This document shows positions 25,101 through 37,643 of a DNA stretch of 64,000 nt, one piece after another. The translations under genes were made by a program, and so were the position numbers. Source of the DNA: Globisporangium splendens (Eukaryota > Oomycota > Peronosporomycetes > Pythiales > Pythiaceae). The stretch's first letter is position 1; every line of letters begins with the position of its first letter. The stretch spans positions 62,001 through 126,000 of the forward strand of contig VFIW01000043.1 in NCBI GenBank assembly GCA_006386115.1, given 5' to 3'. The notes beneath the pieces are model-generated. The model was not told where the DNA came from. It made no database searches and saw nothing but the letters and a program-made list of their open reading frames with translations.

Positions 25101-25304
25101 TTCAGCAATGGCTAGTCTGTTTGGGATACGGCGCACTGTCACTTCCTGTTGGTACGTGGTGATTCGCATTCTCACATTTCTGGACTAGTATTTGTGACTC
25201 ACGCCGTCGTTTTTGTGTCTCGGTGTCTAGGCATTATAATGCGCATGATTCCAATCTCGGAATCTCCCGATTCGTTCGCAAATCCGAACAATATTTCACA
25301 ATGA
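22111..25304 (+). pseudogene. Plasma-membrane-type (PMCA, P2B) Ca2+-ATPase, frameshifted
   Basis: Most of a P2B Ca2+-pump is present: TLIILIIAAIASL (TM1), LTGEPDD in the actuator domain, AIPEGLPLAV (TM4 Ca2+ site), CSDKTGTLTESKM with the phosphorylated Asp, ATP-site motifs, MVTGDN, and TM5-TM10 to LPVGIIMRMIP. A 79-bp intron (25152-25230) joins in phase to the final exon ending at TGA 25302-25304. Two breaks are visible. In the hinge motif TGDGTNDAP (24211-24220) the run GGG should be GGGG, so the frame is lost after VVGVTG and resumes one base over. Near the start, the only good ATG (22111) is out of frame with the conserved body, which is open from 22107; the next in-frame ATG is 22241. Both are single-base shifts, so sequencing error is as likely as gene death. 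There is no long calmodulin-binding tail. Confidence 0.85.
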
Positions 25305-25637
25305 GCAGCAAGACGCTACACCCTGTTGTGCGTCTGGAAGCGCAGTTTTGACGTGAAATGTAGACATAGAGAGAGGTACAGCAACTTGGTGCTCCGTGTG
25401 GAAATGCGCCGTGCCGCGAAAGCAGCACTCGTCGTCTTATTTCGCAGAAACTTCTGAGGAGAAGGCGACACGAACAACACACACACACACAGCAGAAGCA
25501 AGGTGCACATGTTTATTATTTTCTTCTTTTCTTCTAATATGATAAATATTGATAACAAAACGACGAAAGCAAGAAGCTCGGAGATTTATGACATCCATCA
25601 AGCTGAAAACAGTTATCCCGCATTTTCCAGATCCTGC
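25305..25637. other. Convergent 3' intergenic region with (CA)n tract
   Basis: About 330 bp between the Ca2+-ATPase and USP stops. It holds a CA dinucleotide run at about 25476-25491 and an AT/TC-rich stretch at 25510-25560. No coding signal is seen. Confidence 0.5.
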
Positions 25638-28600
25638 TCATGATGATGCTTGCGATTCTCTGTCAGTGGCCGAAGAGCGCGCGAGTGGAAAGTTCTCCTT
25701 GTCGGTGACGTCAACGGCGGACGGATCCGTTTTAACGTAAAACAACATGTAGCAAGATTCTTGGCTTCGGCTGGCTCGGAGCGCATAGTCCTCGCTGATC
25801 TGTGCATTTCCAACGACACCACCAAACGTCAGTGACCAACTCAAGATTAGCAAACAGAATAGAGGTCATGGACACTTTACCACAGATTCGTGCGTATCGT
25901 TCCGCCTCACCCACTTGTCGGCCATTTCACGGACATCTGCGACGTAGTGACCTTCGTCGATGCTTCTCCCGAGATGGTGCACAACGCACTGCACAAGAAA
26001 GACACATACTAGGTATCAGTCGCTGGTCATGAGATGTCAAGCATACCATCCGGCATAGTTTTACCTTGAGCTCGTACGGCTGCTCCTCCCCATCCGACTC
26101 CTCTGAAGCACCATTGATCATGTACTTTGGACGAATGCTGGTAGGAGCTTCAACCAAATCGCATCGCTTGTACAACTTGCCAGTTCTGGCGTCGACCTCA
26201 AATCGCTTCAAGTGCATGACCAAAACCGATGGCAGGGATTTCACTGCATAGGCAGATACTGCTTCCTTTCCAGTCTTGCACTTCTCACACGACAATTCTA
26301 GTGTTTCGGGTTCAAATTGCTTTGCCATCAACGATTCTAGCGCAATGATTTGCTGAGGCGATCCATTGCGACCAAAGTCCGCTGCTGGTGGTGGAGTCTC
26401 AGAGCTTCCGATCACACCTTCCTGGCTCGAAGGTTGGACTGTAATATCTGTCGGAATTTTTTCTTGAAAACTGCATTCGGTCTTGGCGCAATTGTAAATT
26501 CGTTCTGTGATCGTATTCCGCACGGCTGCATCAACTTCGCAATAACACTGCTTTTTGGCTGGTTTCTCGCGTAAAGGCACCACCTCAGGCTCTCGAAATG
26601 GCAGATCCAAGGAGAAATCATAAAATCTCTCCACTTGCTTCCGGTTGTAGCCACACGAACTGCACGTAAGTGTGCGGTACAGTTCGGCTCGGAAGCACTT
26701 TGCGGGTAGCAGTTGACCGACCAAATCTTCATCTTCGGCTGGACTGTCCCCCTCCTTGATTTGAATTGAGTTTGCTGCTCCTGCTTTTGGTTCCGATTTG
26801 AAGAAGTTTAGCAAACTCGATCTCTTCGGAGCAGGACTGGTGGGTGGTTGAGCCTCGTCTTTGATTTTGGCTACAGTGCAATTCACCGCATTTTCCAGCT
26901 CCTTCTCGTACTCGTTGACCAGATTCAGCAGAAATTCATGCGCATCCTGTTGGAAATGCCTGGGAAGGTATCAAGTAGGTCAGTTGCTATCTTTCTAATA
27001 ATCAGCAAAACCAGACTGAATGGAATAGTACTTACGTGGCAAAGATCGCGTTCTTTTTACCCATCACACGCTTGATCGGTTCGGGATTGATCGGCGCATC
27101 TTGCCCTGCGACGATTTGCAGGAGAATCTCCTCCAGCGCCAGATGCAGAGCCAAGGGCTTGCTCTCGTCACTTGTCTTCCAGCTCTCAAAAGCAGCCTTC
27201 ACTTGGTCGATAGTTTTCACATTCCCACCATCGCTCATCTTCTTTCGGATCACTCGATAGAGCCAATCTTCATCTTGAACGCCAGCCATGAAATCTGGCA
27301 GAGCTGTCATTGCTTGGATGATCGAGTTCATGTAGCAGTAGTTGCCAAGATTCTGGAGCCCACGAATGTTCTTCTTTGGAAAAGACTGGTTAGTACTCTG
27401 TTCTTTCTCCTCGAATTCTTGAGTGTTTTCATGGTCGGTCGATTCGCTCAGGTTATCGTCTCTGTTGCTGTTGTTCGTGTTAGTCGACTCCTTGGTTTGA
27501 TCACTTCCCACCGCTGAATTGCTCCAAGGCTGTTTCTTCGCCATCACGTTCGTGAAATAAGGCGACGTGATAACCGGAGTTGGCTTGGGTGGCGTCGACT
27601 GGTGCTGGGTATCTTTAGGAGATGCCTCAAGAAGAAGCTGCAAAGAGCGGACGCGCTTGTTCGCATGACGAACTTCAGCACTCCCAGGCGTTCCTTCCTT
27701 TGATGAGGTTGTCGAATTCGGAGTGCCTTCAATCTGCCTCTTGACATCTGGCGGAGTGGATTCAGCCTTCATTTTCAGTGAGCGTACGGGACTAAGCCAT
27801 TCGCGAACCCTTGGGGAAGCAGCAAGCTTCGGATCGGTCAACGTCGGACTCAAAGGCAAATTGCTTTGTCTCGGAACCGGTTTCTTGCGAAATGGCGAGC
27901 GGAATGGAGACTTCGAGGGAGAGGGTGATGGGTACGATTGATAGGTCTCTGACACTGGCGCAACGGAAAATTCAAGCGGCTTGGCGAGCCGTGGCGATTT
28001 CGTTGCACTCGCAGGCAGCTTGGTTGGTGTCGACGGAGGCTTTTTCATGGGGCTCTTCAACGTATTCACTGGAGTGAACCCTGTCGCCTGATTAAGCTGC
28101 TTTCGAATCTTACGCTTCTTCTTCTTGACATCAAGGCCCATTTTCCCGTCGATCTGCTCCTTCAGGTCGTCGATAAACTGTTTCGACTCGGCAGTCATCT
28201 CAAGCGTGAACGTAAAGGACCGTTTTCCCTTCTCCAGACGAAACTCTTTCGCGCGCGTGGCTCCGACGTCGACATCCTTCTGGGTCAACTTCGCTTGACC
28301 AACCCACACCATCGCGTCGCCACTGACGAGGCGCGCGTTGCCGATTTCTTTCTTCAGCTGCAGGGTATCGAGCAGCGACGTGTGCTTTACGTTTCCATCG
28401 TCAAGAGCTTCCTGCAGCAGCACGTCGCGTTTGCACTGCACACGCACACAGCATACAACACAGTAGTGCGGCGACACTGAGCGTGAGCAACCAGCAGCAG
28501 CACGCATGTAGCGCTATTCCTCGCGCCTACTCGCTCACCTTCACTTGCGTCATGTTCGCGACTCGCTCGTCTTCCAAAATGGCTCTCAGCAGCAGCGAGT

Positions 28601-28742
28601 GCGACATGAGAACATGCCGCCGAAAGTTTTGGCGGGAATCAGGTTGGCGCCAATCGAGGACGCAGCGTGTACCAGTAAAGTGGTACACCTGTCGAAGTGC
28701 GTCAACAGCATTCCCTGTGAAAAGCGATACTCGAACCACCAT
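25638..28742 (-). CDS. Ubiquitin-specific protease (peptidase C19), USP37-like
   Basis: Five exons, 28742-28539, 28435-27036, 26959-26065, 25988-25881 and 25799-25638, join in phase to 922 residues. The Cys box GLQNLGNYCYMNS has the nucleophile at about Cys435, QQDAHEFL follows, and zinc-ribbon CxxC pairs occur in CSSCGY and CEKCKTG. The His box HLGRSIDEGHYVADV has His847, followed by W (KWVRRND) and CYMLFYVK as the closing strand. The N-terminal 430 residues are a possible PH-like region (about 70-190, with RSFTFTLEM) and a Ser/Pro/Lys-rich disordered stretch full of SPxK sites. A PH-like N-terminus plus a C19 domain recalls USP37/USP26/USP29, but that subfamily call is tentative. It removes ubiquitin from substrates. 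The first exon was added because it splices in phase and supplies the only good ATG. Confidence 0.9.
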
Positions 28743-28783
28743 CAGTGATACTTACTTCAACGTGTTGTCTGTATGTCTTTAAG

Positions 28784-30294
28784 CTATAGTGCTACATTCA
28801 GAGGAACCTGGTCGACGTCATTCGCGATACTGTTGCGTTCTTGAGCGTGTTTGTCAAAGTTCGGCTGAGCTGCAGAGTGGCTGTCGCAAAAGCCGCCGTG
28901 AACTCGACAGTTTGCGCACTGGGGCGATTTGCACAGCTTACCGCCGCCGTGACCACGACAAAGTCCTCCTTCTTGGCTGCTTTTGATGCAACCAGGAACT
29001 GTGCAGCGCTTTCCACCTACATCAGGCATGACATATACTTAGCGCGTTGTATGTCATTTGCAGCTTACTTGTAGTTTCCTACCTCCGTGGCTCTTGCAGA
29101 GTCCTCTTGATTGAGCTGAGTTCTTACAGTCAGCGAAAGCGCAACGCTTACCTACAAGCACGGTTCGTTAGCAATTATGCAGGAAAGCATTCACACCCTG
29201 ACACACCACCGATTTTTACCTCCTCCGTGAGCAATACAAAAGCCACCTCCCTGGTCGCTTCGTGTGCAATTGGAGTGCGTGCACCGTTTGCCGCCGCCGT
29301 GGCGTTTGCAGAGCCCTTTGGATCGAGCTCCTTTTGCACAACCAGGGATGAGGCAGTCTTTTGATTTCCTGGCTGTGTGGTAACGTTTCCGTGCGCCTGG
29401 GTTTTCGCTTGGACGGGTCGGAGTGTTCAGCGAATATCGATCGCGTTTGGGAATGCATCCCTTTCTTGGCTTCTCGGTGCTTTGAGGAGGTCGATGCAAA
29501 CGATCCTCCATCTGCGGAAGGTTTTCTTTACTCATCATTACGTGGATTTGAGTTTCGGGTTCGCTCTTGGCGGCGCTGTTTGAGGTCTTCGTGTTCGGAT
29601 TCAGTGGATGCAGAGCACGCTTATTGAAGTTACTCGAGTTTATCGGTGCGGATGCTAGCGACTGATTGTTCACTTCTGACGTTCGGTCTTTTAATGCTGT
29701 GGCACACTGCAATTTTGCACCTGCTTTATCAAACAGCAAGATCACCAGCTGCTAGGAGGGCGGTTCGAGTTGACTCAAGGCGACTTACGCTGTGCTGTCT
29801 GGGCTCCTCTCCGTGTACCCTCCAACATGTTGTCAGGAAAGGTACGTGCGGGACCAGCTTGCTCGGGCTCTAATGTAAACGGAAATGGAGGGCTGTGAAG
29901 GAACTCGAATCCTGTAAGCTCGAGCTCTTGATCGGCTTCGAATGTTCGATGCAGAGGCAAGCATCCGTCCAAATCAGGGCTGACGTATTCCAAACTTTCG
30001 CCGGAGCCAAGGACGTCATCCCACTCCGATTTCTGAGCACTAGAAAACAAGTCAGAGCGTCTCTCAATCGGCACAAATCAGGAATAGCACTCAAAGCGAG
30101 ACTTACAACTTATCAGTCTCAGGAGGCAGAAAGAAGCTGCTTGAGTGCGAGTGTGGCTGCGCTGACAGTAAATCTGTCATACTGATGTGTGTGCTGGTGA
30201 TGGCAGCGTCCGCAAACAGCGAGTTTTCTTCACGAGGCACCCAGCCGCTGCTCGGTAAAGGAGGAAGAAGTTGGCGCGGAGCTCCAGGTAGCAT
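28784..30294 (-). CDS. Zinc-finger repeat protein with five C-x4-C...C-x2-H-GGGK units (WRKY19-like finger family)
   Basis: Five exons, 30294-30107, 30039-29789, 29720-29220, 29151-29083 and 29016-28784, join in phase to 413 residues. The N-terminal half is Ser/Pro-rich and unstructured. The C-terminal 170 residues contain five tandem units of the form C-x4-C-x(8-10)-G-x-C-x2-H-GGGK, for example CLIPGCAKGARSKGLCKRHG and CTVPGCIKSSQEGGLCRGHG. The last unit is degenerate (no GGGK). Such units occur in many copies in oomycete genomes and resemble fingers attached to plant WRKY19-type proteins, but there is no WRKY domain here. Two introns fall inside the GGGK linkers at the same codon phase, suggesting the repeat grew by exon duplication. 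The function is unknown; nucleic-acid binding is inferred. Confidence 0.82.
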
Positions 30295-31069
30295 TGTCGC
30301 TGTGGCTGATTGGAGATCTGCTTTAACTGCTTGTTCCAGCGTCTTGTCTGCAAGCGTTTGATCTCGATGAGGCGCTTGCGCGGAAGAAGCGAAAATCCAA
30401 AGTGATGAGATGCAAAGCGAAACACACCATTCAAGATGAAGGCAAGGCTCGAGAAAGTGCGCGGCTGCATTGGGTTCCTTCTTGCCGTCCTTTCTCGCGC
30501 TCTTGGTTTGCAAGCCGCTTATTCTCTAACGCTGTTTCCACCAGGCATCTGCCAGTATCCTCGAAACAGCTCCACAAACACTCGTTGCAATGCTCTCTTA
30601 GTGCAGTCGGTTCAGGTGGTGGGGGGAGCTCACGTCGCCTGGGTGTCACTTGCAACACACTGCAGCGAATTGGGAGATGGACACCATCCTTCGCAGCGCG
30701 TTTAACGCCATGCGCGGCGTTGTGCGATCGTCTCCGCGTCCACTTCAACGTGTACCTGCCTTTCTTTGGTGCAGAGTGATGGTTCAGTGACTAAAAAGAG
30801 CCGGTGCGCAACAATCTGAAAATTACGAAAAGAGTTGTAATCGAGTCCGGAGTGATGGTTCAATGTAAGTTATTATAAAACTGGACAAACAACTAATGCA
30901 TATTTACACTATCAGTTGAACAGAGTGATGGTTATTGGTGTGAAACAGCCAAATTGAACTCGTTTGGCACTTTTAGCACATGAAGCGCCGTTACGATGGT
31001 CGCTAGGAGGGTTTGCGCGCATAAGCCACTGCGCTGTGGGCCTCACCCTCAGCACCTTGAGCGCCACAG
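30295..31069. other. Divergent intergenic region
   Basis: About 775 bp between the zinc-finger gene and the Calx-beta gene. The sequence AGAGTGATGGTT recurs at about 30775 and 30922, with a related copy (GGAGTGATGGTTCA) at 30850. No coding signal is seen. Confidence 0.45.
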
Positions 31070-34000
31070 ATGAAACGCGCAACGCGGAGCGCTCTCCTGA
31101 CCGCTCTTCTGCTGGTCTCGTCGGCGTGGTCGGCACAATCCAGCTCTACGATCGGCTTCGGCAGCGCATTCACAAACGCCGCCTCGCCGTTCGCGATCAC
31201 AGAGTGCGACTCCGCGTGCACCTCTCCTGGTACAGTCCAGCTCTCGTTGACGCTCGTGCAGTCTGGAGATCTGATCGCAACGGATACGGTCTACGTGTCG
31301 ACTCGAGCTTCATCTGATGCAGAGGTGCTCTCTGCTGCCGCCCCAGACGACTACACACCACTGGCAGCCTCACCAGTGGTATTTGCTCCGTCGGAAAATC
31401 AGAAGACAGTGTTTGTAACCATTATTTCGGATGGAGTGTATGAAGAAGATGAGCGCTTTGAAGCTTTCCTGGATAGTCCGAGTGCAGGAGTGACTCTACC
31501 GGATTCAACAAAGGTTGCATACATTAGTATCCAGGACGGAGGCGATGGTAAGTTGTACCGTCGATATGTTATCTCTAACCTTGCAAGCTGCTAGGTCTTT
31601 AATGTGTTTTTGTGTATTCACTGTAGCTGGCATATTCTCGTTTAGCTCGAGCAGCTACTCGTTCTTGGAGAATGCTGGTCTTGTGAAAGTTAAGATAGTA
31701 TGAAGCGGAGGCGCCAGCGGTGCAGTCACGGTATCCTATCGCCTCTCCAATCCGACGCAGGCGACTGCAGTCAACAACAGGAACTTCGTGCTGATTGACT
31801 CAGTGGATCAAGTTCAATTCGGTGCAAATCAGCGCGAAGGGCTCATCAGCTTCAAGATTATCAATGATGCAGTCTACGAAGCCAAAGAGTTCTTCTATCT
31901 CGAGATATCTTCTTTACTGCCGACTAAAGCCAGCGATCCGATGAGCAGTGTGGCGAAGTGCGGCGCTCCTCGGAGTACTGTTGTCTTCATTGCGGACGAC
32001 GGAGACGCTGGGGTGTTCAATTTTGCATCGTCCTATATTTACTGTAGAGAAGACAATGGCTCAGCAGTGCTGATGGTTCATCGAGATCAAGGAACGTCCT
32101 CCACTTCGTGCATGCTAGTGAGTCTTGTCATCGCTACTGTCGGTGCATCCGGTGGAAGTAATGCGACTGAAGGAAAAAGTCAAGCATACGACTACTTGGC
32201 AAAATCCGAGCCACTGAATTGGGCAAATGGTGAATCCAAGAAGACATTCGCAGTGAAGATCTTTAACAACAAAAAGTACGAATCGAAAACAAGAGCGATC
32301 AAGGTGAAAATGATGAGTGTCGAGGGTGGAGCAAGCATTGGTGTGCTGTCTGAGTCATGGATGCACGTCGTTGACGATCGAGATGCTGGAACACTATCGT
32401 TCAAGGTGCCGTCTTACGAGGTGGTTGAAAACCAACCTACTGTGACAGTGGAAATCGTGCGCATGGGCATACCTGATCCCACAGGCACTAATACCTACGC
32501 GAGTGGAATTGCTACCGTCAACGTTGCAACCTATGCAGGAACCATCCTACCTGGAAAGAGTCGGTACGACCTCGCGTACAATTATGGAGTAGTTCGAGCC
32601 CGTGGATGCAGCCACATGAGCCGATGCACTGCAGAAGAAGGTGTTGCGTACACTGCAATCCAGTCTACAACAGTAACGTTTGCTGAGGATGAAATCTCGA
32701 AGCTGGTGAGCATCTCGATTCTGGACGACAACCTATTCCAAGCACCGGACAGAGTCTTCAAGGTCATTCTGCAGAACGTGGCTGGAGGAGCCCATCTTGG
32801 TGTTGATTATGAGCACCCGAGCGAATGGTACGGATATCGTGATGCCTACATGGCGCTGGAAAGACGAAGTTCGGCCCTTTTAGACAACGTTGGAACTATT
32901 GTAACCATTGTTGATGATGGCGATCCTGCTGTGATTGTGGCGAAGGCGAGCCTATCGATATCCGAAATTGGCCAGCACGACGAATTTCAAGTGAGGCTAA
33001 ATTCACAACCATCGGCTGATGTGACGATTTCTTTGACATACGAATCTGGGTTGCTTGCGCTAACATCTGCAGCGTTGAAGTTCTCGACATCGAATTGGAA
33101 TGAAAACCAGATCGTCCAAGTCACTGCTATACCGAACAACAAAAGTGAAGGACTTCATCTCTCTCGGGTTAAATTTTCTTTCGACAGCACCGATTTGAAC
33201 TATCATTCTCCGTTTCGAATCGACCCACAAACAACTGGATGCGTTCTTAGTTGGGGAATATTTACTCAACCGCGAGGAGAATACGAGACTGGAGATGCAA
33301 TGCACGAATATTTGTGGGCCGAGCCCGAAGGCGTTCTGACTGCTCCAGTCAATGAGGACTCGATTGCAGTCTTCATTTTCGACGATGACCATGCCGGAGT
33401 GTCCATTCACCCTGAAAGCATACCCCATGGATCTGGCGCGAATGTGCCAGATAACTACGTTAGCGTCCGGGTAAATGGACGCAACGCTACTGTTCAGGTT
33501 GATATCACGTCCGAGCCTACGGATACCGTTCGCGTCTCATTCGTCCCAGAAAGGAATTCTGGCGTTGCAGTCGAGCCAGAGTCGTTTATTGTGACTCCGT
33601 TGAATTGGACGGACACGTTCGACGTGCAGATAGTGGGAATTCCAAGTGGTGGTCAAGCTGACGCAGAGCATGTCCAGTTTACTTCCATCCCGGTTTTCGT
33701 AACCAGCAAAGGTGACACGGATTACGACCAAAGTTCAATGCCAATGAACTACATCTTCGTACAGCGCTTTCCACCAGCAGTGGTGCTTCTAGATTCCTCC
33801 GCTGCAAGTATTCGAGAAGGTGCCGGGGAAAATGAGCAAGTCATTTATTCAGCCAGCTTGGGGAGCGAGCCGATGCATTGGGAGCCTTCTGCTGGCACTT
33901 ACTCTCCTCATGAGATTGTGCTCGAAGCGAAGGCAGATACCACTTTGGTTTTCCCTCCGGCGTCTAGCAGCAGATCTGGCGGAGCATCGACCATAACAGT

Positions 34001-37000
34001 CGCGAGCAACTCATCGCAAAGCACTGACAAGCACACGATAAAGAGTGTGGGAGTTTTACGATTCAACGTGCATCCGATCGTGATGTCGAGCACAGGAAGC
34101 TCTCAAGTTGGCTCGGCTTGCTTGCGCATCTTTCGTGCGTCTGGTGGAGAGAATGGCGGGTTGGGAGGTGTCCGCGTAGGAGTGACTACATCCTTGATGA
34201 CAAGTTCCAATGACTGGTCGGAAAGCCTTCTTCGCTCCAGCTGTACCGATACGTTGGAGAATGGAGGTGCGTGTTCCATAATGAACGATGCTACCAGTCT
34301 CCCGCAATTTTTTCCTCCCGGCACCACGATTGACACGATCAGCAGCAAGTCGGACGGAGAAACAGCAGTCTATCCATCGCAGGAATTCGACGAGAACAGC
34401 AACACGTACATTCCTACTTCTGGCTGGCTTGAGATCGATGTGACCTATGCCCTCAACAAGTTTCTGTCGGAAGTCACTTCAGAATCGCCACCAAAAGCGA
34501 TCACTTTCCTTGTATATTCAAGGTCGATTGCAGCATTCAATTACAACGGTGTGGACGAGGTAGTGCTGGCATCAAAAGAATATGCCGATAGTGAGCTGCG
34601 GCCAGAGCTTCGAATAACGTCGTCCGGAACGGTGAACCTTGCGCTCACGGCGTCAGTCGCTCAAAGCAGCCCTAGAAATGCAAAGGCTGCTGCGGATGGC
34701 ATAACCAGCTCCAAGATCGGTTTGTCGTCAACGTACGCGCTGTCTGCGGCCACTTATAGCTATCCTTGGTGGCAAGCAGATCTTGGTGTTGTTCGCGCTA
34801 TTGAAGACATTATTGTCACAGTAAAGAAGAGAGCATCGTCGGCCTCTTTGGACGACTCCAAGCTGAAGACCTTGTTCTGGGTGTTCTTGTCCAGTACCCC
34901 GCTATCGTCCTCGAACGATGGCTTGACTGGTTTTACAAGTGCGAAAGCGAGAGCGGATTTTGCCAAGCAATTTAGCGTGCTAACTCGATCTTTCGAGGCA
35001 TCTGACGCGGAAACAATCACATTTCGATGGCACGTGAACGGAGGAGATGGCGTTTTTGGGTCTGATCGCTTTATTGCGAACTTTTCTACGCCACCTACAG
35101 CTCGGTATGTCTTGCTTCAAGTTGAAGGGGAAAACAGCATTATGCTCAACGAGGTCGAGATCTACCAGCAAGCGTTTGCGAGTGCTCGAGTATCGATCGG
35201 AGGATTTATGCCATCGCCATCGGTGGCTCGAGCTGGAAAGAATCAGCTTCAGCTCGTTTTACCAGGAGTAAGCGGCGATACCCCTGAGTGCGATGCTTCC
35301 ACAGCGATTTGTCGAAGAGAGCTGCTCTTCACATCTGGGAATTGGCGAGTCCCTCAGGTAGTCGGTGTTAAAGTGTTTGATGATGCGGTTGCGATGGGCG
35401 ATCACGATGGCCATGTGAATCATTATCCTGAAAGTGCTGATCCAGATTTTAATGAGGGTTCAAAATGTGATCCGGAAGACCCGAGTGGAAGTATTCTGTG
35501 CAAGAACACCTTTTTCAACGATTCAGGCATCAAGACTCTGCGAATCCTAGAAGATGAGGAGAACAAGATAGTTCTGTCAACACACAAAGTGGGGCTTGCT
35601 GAAGGCAGTGGAAATTTCCCCGACGCCCCTGTGTTTGTGTGCCAAGCGCCTCTCGTTCCAGCTTTTTATCGCTGCAGCAGTTCGAATACCTCGCTTCGTC
35701 TTGACGCAGATTGCGTGACAGAGTGTGGTACTTCATTTAAAAGCGTGAGCTCTACAAACTGGGAGACTCGCATCTTGAATGCCAGTGCGCTCCCTTTGGA
35801 AGCTGGCAGTGCGTGGATAATGGCAGAATTCCCGACTGACGCGAAAATTACCAGCATTGACATCACGATTCCGCTCATGCTGGGAGCAAAGTACCTCAAG
35901 CGATTCAGTCTCTGGTGGAGCTCGTCGACAGCAGTGGGGGATACATCCAGTGATTTTTCCAGTGCATGGGAGAATATCAAGACGTTTGACGTTGGGATAA
36001 GGTCGAGTGGGATCCAGACCCTTTCAGTGAACGACCTTGACCTTTTCTCCGTCTAAGCTGTCCTAGCAGCATTTGAGAAATCTTACGACGAAGTTACGCA
36101 ATGCCTGACAGCACCGTTTGTCAAGATCACGGGCTTTGAGACAATCCCATTCCCACTAGCGATCCGTGGAGACTTGACAGATCCGAACAGTATGCCTCCT
36201 CCTCAAAGCCACCTTTCACGGATGCACCTATACGGCGAGAGCAGTGTGATTCAGATCCAGCTGACCAGTGAGCCTGTCGCTGATGTATCCGTGTCGGCGA
36301 TTGTCGAAGCCAAGAACTCAGCCGTGGAGGTTTATGACGCTTCCAATGCGTCCGATACCACCAGTGTCGTCATTGGTTCATCGTACGAATCGGGAAATAT
36401 TTCGTCGTTCACTGTCGCCACTGCAATTACATTTACACCAACCAACTGGAATGTCCCTCAAAATCTCACGTTCTTAGCTGTGGATGACAATTTCTTCAAC
36501 GGAAACCAGACATTTGCGGTCAGTCTCACCGTCGCGTCAGAGGACACCGTGGTAGCGACGACACCGTACCAGACACTGGACAACCAGCAGCTGAAGCAAG
36601 GGTTTGCGAAGCTTCCGGCAAGCTTATCGTACACGAAAGCTGCTTATATTGTGAGCAGCAACGTCGTCACAGAGTGGCCACACCACCATGTTCCAACCTG
36701 GACTTCTCCAACGGGATCTGTCGAAGCCGCTGTCGTCGACGATGATCTACCTGGTGTAACTATTTCAGCGAGCGAGATTCAAGTCCCAGAAAGCGGACCT
36801 TCAGGAAACTACTCAGTCTATCTCGATTCTGCTCCATTCGAAGATGTGGTGGTGAAGATTTCCTATGAACAGGATGCGACGTTGCTCCAAATCGAGCCGC
36901 TCGAGCTTACATTCACGATGTTAAACTGGTACGAGCCGCAGTTCGTATTCATTCATCCCGTTGCGAATGACGTGTACGACGGCGAACAACCGTACACAGT

Positions 37001-37643
37001 CGGCTACGAGATGTTGATCCCAAAAGCTAAACAGCCTGAGTTCAGCCGTGTGGCCGTGCGTCTCAAGTGCCTTCCCAGTGTACAAAATGCAATTTGCAGC
37101 TCGACGTTCTCGGCATCGACGCTGGTATCAACGTTGTACCGCATGTTGGCAAGCAACGAGTTCACGACTCCAAGTGGGAAAGCGTACCCGAAGCTGAGCC
37201 TCGGCCCAGTCTCCGACGTCATGTACGTCGTCAACAGCACAAGGGCTGCGTGCGTCGACAGCAGCGGTGAGTGCATCACCGTGTGGATGGATTTTGCCGC
37301 AGCGAATACAAGCGACCAGCTCGTGCTGGAGAAGCTGAACGGGTATGTAGACTCAGACTCGCTCAAGACCGGTCCATTCTACGCAGAGCTCATGACGACG
37401 GAGCAGCAGTACCCAGCCGATCTAGGCGCGACGATCGCAGTCTGGATCTTCATTGGCTTCTGCGGTCTCTGCGTCACAGCTGTCGGGGTCTTATTCATCG
37501 CGCGATTGGTGCGGGCCAAGCGCAGTCATGTCACACCAGCAGCATCGGGTGGCGGTGACGCCGACGGCGACGACGTGCTGCGTGGAATGGCGCTCACTGA
37601 CCTCATCCATGCGACAGTGCCAACCTCCCCCGTTGCTACGTGA
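31070..37643 (+). pseudogene. Giant secreted/type I membrane protein with Calx-beta repeats, interrupted by an in-frame TGA
   Basis: About 2143 codons in one frame. A signal peptide (MKRATRSALLTALLLVSSAW) begins at 31070. At least six Calx-beta-type units follow, each ending in a D-D-G-D-like turn (31540, 31995, 32380, 32920, 33385, 36740). A DNRLRE-like segment (about 33930-34130) and a discoidin/F5-8C-like segment (about 34640-35170, VNLALTASVAQSS then WWQADLG) sit between them. Near the C-terminus is one membrane helix (ATIAVWIFIGFCGLCVTAVGVL in full) and a short cytosolic tail. Intron 31548-31626 is clear. A second, in-phase 63-bp intron (36007-36069) is proposed because it removes the in-frame TAA at 36054. 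The TGA at 31701-31703 cannot be spliced out and replaces an Arg codon of the Calx-beta consensus VxRSGGASG. It is a probable adhesion or extracellular-matrix protein; the role is inferred. Confidence 0.78.
36007..36069 (+). other. Proposed 63-bp in-phase intron containing an in-frame stop
   Basis: It runs GTGGGA...TCTAAGCTGTCCTAGCAG, with a branch-like CTAAG and a pyrimidine-rich end. It joins TCG A to CA TTT in the same phase. Without splicing, TAA 36054-36056 would end the protein before its last Calx-beta units and membrane helix. Confidence 0.6.

Noticed and set aside
31701..31703. TGA in the Calx-beta gene as a selenocysteine codon
   Set aside because: The position aligns with Arg, not Cys, in the domain consensus, and no SECIS-like structure was evident.
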